From Paenibacillus eucommiae (GTDB lineage: Bacteria; Bacillota; Bacilli; Paenibacillales; NBRC-103111): 64,000 nt of DNA. The translations under genes were made by a program, and so were the position numbers. Below the pieces are notes generated by a model. The model saw nothing but the letters and a program-made list of their open reading frames with translations. It did no database searches and was not told where the DNA came from. The stretch spans positions 124,001 to 188,000 of the forward strand of contig NZ_JAGGLB010000016.1 of NCBI RefSeq assembly GCF_017874215.1, given 5' to 3'. Positions 45,001 through 51,300 of the stretch are shown here, one piece after another. Every line of letters begins with the position of its first letter. Position 1 is the stretch's first letter.

Positions 45001-46892
45001 AATACTACGAAGCATCTGCAATAAGCCACAATGTGGAGGAAAGAGCTGTTCCTCTACCAACCGATGAGACGACGGCGCTAGCATTGGTGCAGACCGTCAT
45101 GGAGAAAATAAGGCTCGCAGAAAAGCGGAAGGATTTAGTTGAGGCTTTCGCAGAGGATTCATTCCTCCAGCAAGCACTTAGTCCCTATTTTATTGGCACT
45201 AAAACCCTTGGAGGGTACTCGCGTATTTGGTCGGGTATAACCAAAAATGAAATGGACGCGATACTTTTCTGGCTGGAGCAAGAGGATGCACAAGGGGCAG
45301 TTCATCTGCTGCTCAATGATTTGTATCTGAATGATCAGGTAAGGTCTGTTCGCAGCTATGCCTACATCTTGTTAAGGAGTTCAGATCCCGAAGCGAGAAA
45401 GCTGATGAACGCCAATCCGGGCTTTGAGGTCGCTGGAACTACTGCAGATTTGGCCGATACATGGAGCTTGTGGCTGCATAATGGTCTTGAAATGAAGAGA
45501 ACTGATGAAGTGAAAAAGAATGGAGCCTACAGTATTAAGTCCAAAGGGATTAAATTAGGCGGTGTGATACAGTCGGTTGCGGTACAGCCCGGTGTTCATG
45601 AGATGTCATTTGCCTATTATTCGCCAGAAGGAACTACAGGCAAGGGAACGATTCGCATACAGATTGATCTCTGGAATGCGAAGAATGAATATGTCGGAAC
45701 AGTTCAGCCGCAAATGAAGCGCATCGCAGATACTGCAGGAGATTGGGTAAGCATGTATTGGGCAGGTGAATTGCCAGAGGGTGTCGTTAGAGTGGAGGCT
45801 GATGCCATACTGGAAAATTTCGATGACGATCAGGTGGTCTACATTGACGATTTCTACCTCAACCGCTTGAGCCCGGACATATATGCCGACTATTCGAGAA
45901 CGCGGATTAACGCGAATGCGTCCTTCGAAACAGCAGGTGCAACTCCTGAGACTACCGATGCTTGGAGCTATTGGGTGTATCAAGAGAATGGCACGATACA
46001 GAGGACCTCGGATGCGAAAAAGAGCGAAGCATATGGTCTCAAGGCCACAGGCATTGGTGTTGTTGGAGGTGTTTTTCAATCCGCAGAGGTTCAAGAAGGC
46101 CTTTATGAAATGTCCACCGCTTATTATTCACCAGAAGGATCAACAGGCAACGGCACCATTAAGCTTCAGTTGGAATTCTATGATGCGCAGAACAACTATA
46201 TGAGTGATATTAGAACTGTTGCCAAGCGGGCTATCGCTTCTTCAGGGGTCTGGTCTAAACTAGAATGGATTGGAGAAATACCTGAAGGAGCAAGCAGAGT
46301 AAATATAGGTGTTATTCTGGAAAGTTTCGCTCCTGACCAGGTACTCTACGTGGACGATGCCTACTTCAACCGTTTGAGTCCGGATATACATGTCGAAAAT
46401 CCGAAAACACCTATTAACGTGAATTCTTCCTTCGAAACAGCAGGTGCGACTCTAGAGACTAGCGATTATTGGGGTTACTGGATTTTTCAAGAAGATGGCA
46501 TGATACAGAGAAGCACCGATGCGAAAAAGAGCGAAGCATATGGTCTCAAGGCCACAGGCATTGGAATCATTGGAGGTATTTTTCAATCCGTAACGGTTCA
46601 ATCCGGTGTGTATGGAATGTCCGCCTCCTATTATTCACCAGAGGGATCAACAGGCAGTGGAACCATCCGGCTTCAGTTGGATCTCTATGATGCGGAGAAC
46701 AATTTTGTGGGCGAAATAAAACCTGCCGCTAAGCTCATTAGCAGCTCCGCTGGGGGCTGGTCTGAAATTGAATGGGTTGGAGAAATACCAGCAGGGGTAA
46801 GCAGAGTAAATATGAGTGTCCTTTTAGAAGCTTTCGATGCTGAACAGGAAATCTACTTGGATGATGTGAAATTTTGGCTAGGTGAAACATAA
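42027..46892 (+). CDS. Giant SLH surface protein with DUF4838 (glycoside hydrolase-like), copy in module 1
   Basis: 1621 residues. Signal peptide, then SLH x3 (about 45-219), a beta-helix-like spacer (235-438; 'LKDKVISGDLYVTQGVGEGD') and a short Pro-rich linker. A GH67 N-terminal-like domain (473-610; 'WGTEFGVDEFLERYLGVRWL') precedes DUF4838 (about 611-941; 'RSNRMHGRVEFKHNLFNL', 'KYLGLLAYVEVYDPP'). A helical domain to about 1125 and three CBM-like repeats (1128-1282, 1291-1451, 1465-1620), each ending in 'VYIDDFYL'-type strands, complete it. It parallels the 24654 protein without the Ig and CBM9-like parts. It is expected to bind and cut a complex glycan at the cell surface and to be controlled by the LacI regulator. 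Catalytic residues are not assigned. Confidence 0.86.
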   Translation: MSRTFKRGLSIIMTICIMITTILPLGSTVLGNSPKPDDYGGLDQSDLAGHWAKPVMGKWINQGLIQGYGDNEYRPDRLATRAEFVVLMNQIFQCAQSTGGQPFADVQTNAWYAEDVSNIYAAGIIEGVGGGKFEPEAQISREDAAVIVARAFRIAFNSKDNQGTAVAEFTDYNQISSYALEAVTGLQAGGYIQGRENQQFVPKGKITRAEIVQLIDNVMGTLINEPGTDSSEVAGNLVVNTDGVTLKDKVISGDLYVTQGVGEGDLILEGVTVKGNMYVMGGGINSIIVRNSLLQGILVINKWNGQVRIAVSGTTEIAQTMMLSGGILEESELATPESGFIDVEVNIPDTVQPKGVSLKGTFRNVLNTAKGPSIELELNSIIGTLIVEAAAQFKGKGTVKLAKLHVSGAMLEQWPDEVSFASGVSATIASQLVTEDKRKQVKVSSFGPSAGGEYVSPSPTPTLSPPLQIVDNSQPAAVIRVALNADNQTQDAAAKLAAYVKKSTGAELPILIDDPASVESLPAGIEVEIYVGAQGLPTGEGQTNPLAGMDGDGFVIQQHEVRITIAGPTAWGTEFGVDEFLERYLGVRWLGPGEDWEDVPQHADLSVPANDFIRQEPAFFSREYDVHATNTPERADWARSNRMHGRVEFKHNLFNLFPPEIYKTSNPDFYPAGAYLDTHGGWQPCFTAEGIVEEAVKNINAYFAANPEATSYSLGVNDGLANGSGYCEDNPNHPDYPNKVNSVGFTDMSDIYYNWVNEVSKGVFAVNPDKYLGLLAYVEVYDPPTNITLDPRVIVYITDDRLSWGDPNLKTAGHELTENWAEAAPGLAFYEYLFGTPYMVPRTYLHILDDNYKYAKDAGVVAHYAELVPNFGEGPKPWVTTRLQWDPEQDVNALTNEWYERVAGTEAAADLAAYYEIWRDFWENRMFQTKWYSDWAQSNPRMNYMSFLDDSYLNAVTPQDMALSRSLLESVVAKAVTVKQKKRAQALLRSFEYYEASAISHNVEERAVPLPTDETTALALVQTVMEKIRLAEKRKDLVEAFAEDSFLQQALSPYFIGTKTLGGYSRIWSGITKNEMDAILFWLEQEDAQGAVHLLLNDLYLNDQVRSVRSYAYILLRSSDPEARKLMNANPGFEVAGTTADLADTWSLWLHNGLEMKRTDEVKKNGAYSIKSKGIKLGGVIQSVAVQPGVHEMSFAYYSPEGTTGKGTIRIQIDLWNAKNEYVGTVQPQMKRIADTAGDWVSMYWAGELPEGVVRVEADAILENFDDDQVVYIDDFYLNRLSPDIYADYSRTRINANASFETAGATPETTDAWSYWVYQENGTIQRTSDAKKSEAYGLKATGIGVVGGVFQSAEVQEGLYEMSTAYYSPEGSTGNGTIKLQLEFYDAQNNYMSDIRTVAKRAIASSGVWSKLEWIGEIPEGASRVNIGVILESFAPDQVLYVDDAYFNRLSPDIHVENPKTPINVNSSFETAGATLETSDYWGYWIFQEDGMIQRSTDAKKSEAYGLKATGIGIIGGIFQSVTVQSGVYGMSASYYSPEGSTGSGTIRLQLDLYDAENNFVGEIKPAAKLISSSAGGWSEIEWVGEIPAGVSRVNMSVLLEAFDAEQEIYLDDVKFWLGET

Positions 46893-46925
46893 ATCATATT
46901 CTGAAACCCTGATGGCCTCTATCTC

Positions 46926-46965
46926 AAAGAAACCAGCTGCTTAATTGCACTGGTTTCTTTTTTTT
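46926..46965 (+). terminator. Intrinsic terminator of module 1
   Basis: AAAGAAACCAG (46926-46936) pairs with CTGGTTTCTTT (46950-46960), followed by more T. Confidence 0.9.
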
Positions 46966-47033
46966 ATATTGAGGTAGAAGAAACTTTATGAAAAACAGTA
47001 GAAAATGCCTCTGTTATCCTGATCAACACTTTC

Positions 47034-47047
47034 ATAAACTATTTTAC
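47034..47047. promoter_or_regulatory. Candidate LacI-type operator O4 (relic)
   Basis: ATAAACTATTTTAC, in the same surroundings as O1 ('TTTCATAAA...TTTACTAA'). It marks the decayed lacI promoter of module 2. Confidence 0.45.
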
Positions 47048-47114
47048 TAACGTGCTTAATGAACAGTCTTTATTAATATGCACTATAGAAATAAGCAGTG
47101 AAGTGAACAGGGTT

Positions 47115-47212
47115 ACAACTGCAGAAAAGAAAATTTGCCAAATAACGCAGAGTTTTTAAGGTGATTGTCTCGTTTATGCTTAATGGCACACCTAGTAATA
47201 CCATTCCAAGGC
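47115..47212 (+). pseudogene. Decayed lacI fragment
   Basis: 47167-47208 reads VSFMLNGTPSNTIP, against VSLALNNTPGSTIS of the intact LacI at 39785. Upstream, ACA-ACT-GCA-GAA-AAG-AAA at 47115 aligns with ATG-ACT-GTA-AGG-AAA-AAA, so the start codon is lost; a stop and frameshift lie between the two parts. The rest of lacI is deleted. The flanking promoter and operator relics match those of the intact gene. Confidence 0.7.
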
Positions 47213-47262
47213 GTAAACTTGGGATGCATATGTTTTTCATTTTTTTCCTCCTTTCAGATGAA

Positions 47263-47276
47263 ATAAATAGATTTAT
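47263..47276. promoter_or_regulatory. Candidate LacI-type operator O5
   Basis: ATAAATAGATTTAT, a perfect palindrome around AG, ending 3 bp before the TTGACA of SDR2, exactly as O3 does at SDR1. Confidence 0.65.
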
Positions 47277-47279
47277 GTA

Positions 47280-47309
47280 TTGACAACATTAATAAAATTA
47301 TTTTATATT
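47280..47309 (+). promoter_or_regulatory. Promoter of SDR copy 2
   Basis: TTGACA (47280-47285) and TATATT (47304-47309), spacer 18 bp (or TTATAT at 17). The leader of over 200 nt to ATG 47540 is gene-free. Confidence 0.7.
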
Positions 47310-47539
47310 AAGGGTGCTACATAAATAATGGTAAGGGGGGAGAAGAAACAGAGCTTACATATCGAACAGATTGGTTAGAAAAGGAAAGGGCAGGTGATAT
47401 TTGCTCGGAAAATGGCTGCCTTAAACAGAAAAAGTAAAATTAAAATTTGTTATAAATGAAATCGCTTACATGAAGTGTGAATGTTTTGAAGCATCGATGT
47501 AAGACTACAGAAAAGATGCGTCATAGGAGGCCATACTAG

Positions 47540-48265
47540 ATGAAAGAAATGCTGCAAAATAAAGTAATTTGGGTAACTGGAGCAATGGGGTTAATTGGTT
47601 TGGCATCACTTGAGGTATTTCTTGCCAAGGGCGCATTCGTCTTTGGGACGGATATCCGGGACGATAAGGAAAGTCCTTACATTCAGCGCTTACGTGAAAC
47701 ATATGGCGGGAAGCTTGTGCTGTACGTTTCAGATGCTACAGATGAGCAGCAGGTGAAGGAAAGCGTGCTTAAATTGAAAGAAGAATTCGGACGCATTGAT
47801 GGACTTTTTCATAATGTGTATACACAGATTTGGAAAGGCGTACGTGATTTGACCCTGCAGGAATGGGAAGCAGTCACCAATGGAACGCTCACCAGCACCT
47901 TTCTTGTCAATAAATACGCGATTGCAGCCATGATTGAAACAGGTGGGGGATCGATAGTCAACACATCTTCTATCTTAGGGAAAGTTCCGGTGAAGAATAC
48001 ACCCGCGGCTTACAGTTCAGCGAAAGCAGCTGTCAATCACCTAACGAGCATTATTGCAGTTGAGTATGCCAAATACGGAATACGAGCCAACACAATTGTA
48101 CCGGGAGATATCAAAAATGTCGACGACCTGCAAGATGTTAACAACCTGCTAGGACGTAGTGGGAGACCGGAGGAAGTCGCAGAACTTGCTGCTTTTCTGC
48201 TGTCTGACTCTTCTTCCTATATGACAGGCTCCCTATATCCTATTGATGGGGGATTTAATCGTTGA
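47540..48265 (+). CDS. Short-chain dehydrogenase/reductase, copy 2
   Basis: 241 residues, paralogue of the 41058 protein with the same motifs: TGAMGLIG, HNVYT, 'NTSSILGKVPVKNTPAAYSS' and AKAAVNH. TAGGAGG precedes the ATG. It keeps all catalytic residues, so both copies look functional. Differences cluster in the loop after the first strand (DIRDDKES against DIRGGEGN), which could change the substrate. It sits directly before the 48357 SLH gene, repeating the order of module 1. Confidence 0.88.
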   Translation: MKEMLQNKVIWVTGAMGLIGLASLEVFLAKGAFVFGTDIRDDKESPYIQRLRETYGGKLVLYVSDATDEQQVKESVLKLKEEFGRIDGLFHNVYTQIWKGVRDLTLQEWEAVTNGTLTSTFLVNKYAIAAMIETGGGSIVNTSSILGKVPVKNTPAAYSSAKAAVNHLTSIIAVEYAKYGIRANTIVPGDIKNVDDLQDVNNLLGRSGRPEEVAELAAFLLSDSSSYMTGSLYPIDGGFNR

Positions 48266-48319
48266 TGGGAAAAGCAGAGACAGCGGAAATACTTTTGGAG
48301 ATACTTTTGTTTACAAAAA

Positions 48320-48331
48320 GCAATCGATTAC
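48320..48331. promoter_or_regulatory. Candidate operator GCAATCGATTAC
   Basis: An 8-bp palindrome AATCGATT with a LacI-like CG centre lies 26 bp before ATG 48357, just after TTTGTTTAC. It could bind a second LacI-type protein or be chance. Confidence 0.35.
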
Positions 48332-48356
48332 TAATTGGTTAAAGGGAGATGATTAA

Positions 48357-51300
48357 ATGAGATATAGGATGCCTAAGCGGATAGTACCGCTATTGTTAAC
48401 GATTTGCTTGCTTGTTTCAGCATGGGGACCGTTCACGACTCTAGCCGCTGAAGAAGCGGGACGTTTGCAACAGACAGATTTAGCCGGTCATTGGGCGGAA
48501 AAGACGCTTGGCGAATGGTTGACGAAGGGATGGATTCGCACGGATTCGGAGGGGTCTGTACAACCTGACCGTCCCATTCTCAGGGGAGAAATGATTGCTT
48601 TTGCAAACCGTGCTTTCGGTCTCACAGAAAAAGCAGACATTGCTTTCTCCGATTTATCTGTATCCGATTGGGAGTATGATGAAGTATCCATCGCTGTGAA
48701 GACCGGTTATATTCAAGGGTATGAAGATGGAACTATTCGTGTGAGAAATAAGATTACACGACAAGAAATTGCGGCTCTAATTGCCGGGATGCTTGAATTA
48801 CAGATGAACGCGGGACGAAAGCCAAACGAATCGGCAACTTTCAAGGATCATGCACAAATTGCAAGCTGGAGCGATAAGGCCGTTGCTTCGATGACTGCGC
48901 ACAACATTATAGATGGTTACGAGGATGGCAGCTTTCGTCCGAATGAATGGGTGACTCGTGCTGAAGCGATCGTCATGCTGGATCGGGCAAAGTATCGCCA
49001 AGGCGATCAAATTATGGATGAGGCTGGCACCTTCGGGCCCAAGCATGTGATTCAAACGGTCAATGGCCAAGTCACTATAAAAGCTGGTGGAGTCAGTCTT
49101 AGAAACATGCTCATTAACGGAGATGTTGTTATTGATCCAAGCGTTGGAGTTGGCGAAATTATTTTGGATGGAGTCGAAGTTACGGGTATGGTAACTATTC
49201 GAGCCGGAAAAGTGAAGCTGTCTGGAACGCTAAGTAAAATAGAAGCTGCTTCTTCAGCTGTAGAAATCGACATCCAATCAGGTTCAATCAAAGAATTGCT
49301 TGTAACAGATAAAGCAGCCGGGGCAAAAGTAAACGTAAATCAACTGGCCCGTATCAGCAAGCTGGTACTCGATGGAACCGTAGACCTCAAAGGTCAGGGA
49401 GAAATTCAACAAGCGATTATTCATAAAGGTGCAGAAAAAAGTACATTTGATCGGCAACCGAATCGAAAAGAATCATCAGCTGCAAACAGCTACACACCTT
49501 CATACAGTTATGGCGGCAGTGGTTCAGGGGGGAACCCCCCAGTGATTGATCCAAATGAACAGCCAAGAAATCCTAAAGACGAAGAAGGGATTATGGACTG
49601 GAACAGCTCATTTGAAGAAGGAACGGGTGCTGAAGGAGTGCATTTTTGGACGACATTCTTCACAAAAGAAGCCGAAGGTTCTCGCATCCTTCGCAGCAGT
49701 GAGCAAGCTTTTTCCAATAGCTCCAGCATGAAGGCCGTAGCCGTACAATCGGGCGGGCTGTATCAAAACCTTCATCTCCAGCCCGGTAACTATAAAATTT
49801 CAGCCTCTTATTATGTTCCTCTCAGTTCATCCACAGAGGGAACGTTACAATTGTTTGTACAGTTCATGGATGACCGGGGGAAGTGGCTCCGTGAAGCGGT
49901 GTCAGAAGTAAGGCCATCTCAATATGATAGGGGACAGTGGAATACGTTTCATTGGATCTTGCAAGTGCCTGAATCTATTTCCGGGAAGGCAGTTAAGATT
50001 GCTCAAATCGGGGTGGATCTGCAGGGGTTCAACGCTAATGAAATGATTTATTTAGATGACATTACACTCAGCAAATCAAGCAAAGCTCCTGTTTCTGTAA
50101 GTGTTGCGTCTGTAAATTCGGAAGCTGGCAGCATTCGTGTGACTTTGAATGAGGTGCCTGACAATCCACCGGCCATCAGGGATTTCAAGGTAACCCAAAA
50201 AATCGACAATGGTATTAGTTCAACGATTTATCCGGATAGCATCAATTGGGACGAAGCATCAAAAGTGGTTACGCTGACGTTTCCAGTCGTGGAAAAGACA
50301 GCAAATGAACAACGTGTTGTATATGGTGCTGCTTATCGAGAAACGCTTGCAGTTCAAAGTGAAGAGGTGGTTATTCCAGCAGATCCTACGCAGTCGGTGA
50401 TTGCTAATCCATCGTTTGAAGCATCGTTGGACGGCAACTGGGGGATCTGGATGGATCGGGAGTATAACTTTGCTGGTACGAGTATAGAGCGCAGTACTGA
50501 TTTTGCTAAGAGCGGCGAATACAGTTTGAAAGCAAGCGGTGTGAAAATAGGAGGTCCTTTTCAATATGTAACTGTTGTTCCAGGGAACTATAAGTTTAAG
50601 GCATCTTATTATACACCTGCTGGTACACAGACGGACGGTACGGTTAAGTTTTCTGTAAATTTCTATGACGCAGGCTATATCGGCACTATAACCGATGTGA
50701 AACATGATGTTCAAGATACGTCAGGAGAATGGAACACGATAGAATGGTCATTCGAAGTTCCGGAGACGTATAACGGCAGGACTGTGGAGCGCATTCAAAT
50801 TGTTTTTAATTTGGAGGATTTCGTAGAAGAAGATGTGGTGTTTGTAGATGATCTTGGGTTGTTCCGTTTGGATGTTCAACCTATCGTTCAAATATCGGCC
50901 GTATCCGCAGAGAATGGAACGATTCGGGCAGTATTGAATACGATTCCAGACAATCTGCCTGCTATTCAAGATTTCACAGTGAAGCAAACTGTTCAAGCAG
51001 GCATAGAAGTTGTTATTGAACCTACCGCTATCGCATGGGACGAATCAACGCAAACTGTAACGTTGACGGTTCCGATAGTGGAGGAGACGGCAAATGAACA
51101 ACGAGTTGTCTATCGTGTAGCTTATCAAGAAACACCTGCGATCGAAAGTAATGAAGTGGTGATTCCTGCGAGGCTGTTGATCATGAATCCATCGTTCGAA
51201 GCCTCATTGGATGGCAACTGGAGTATCTGGATGGATCGGGAGTATAACTTTGCTGGTACGAGTATAGAGCGCAGTACTGAGTTTGCTAAAACAGGCGAAC

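Noticed and set aside
47073..47240. Minus-strand 55-codon ORF with a very good AGGAGG site (MKNICIPSLRLGMVLLGVPL...)
   Set aside because: It lies antisense to the lacI relic, whose plus-strand match to the intact LacI explains the sequence better; the peptide is not recognisable. The strong ribosome site keeps a small doubt.
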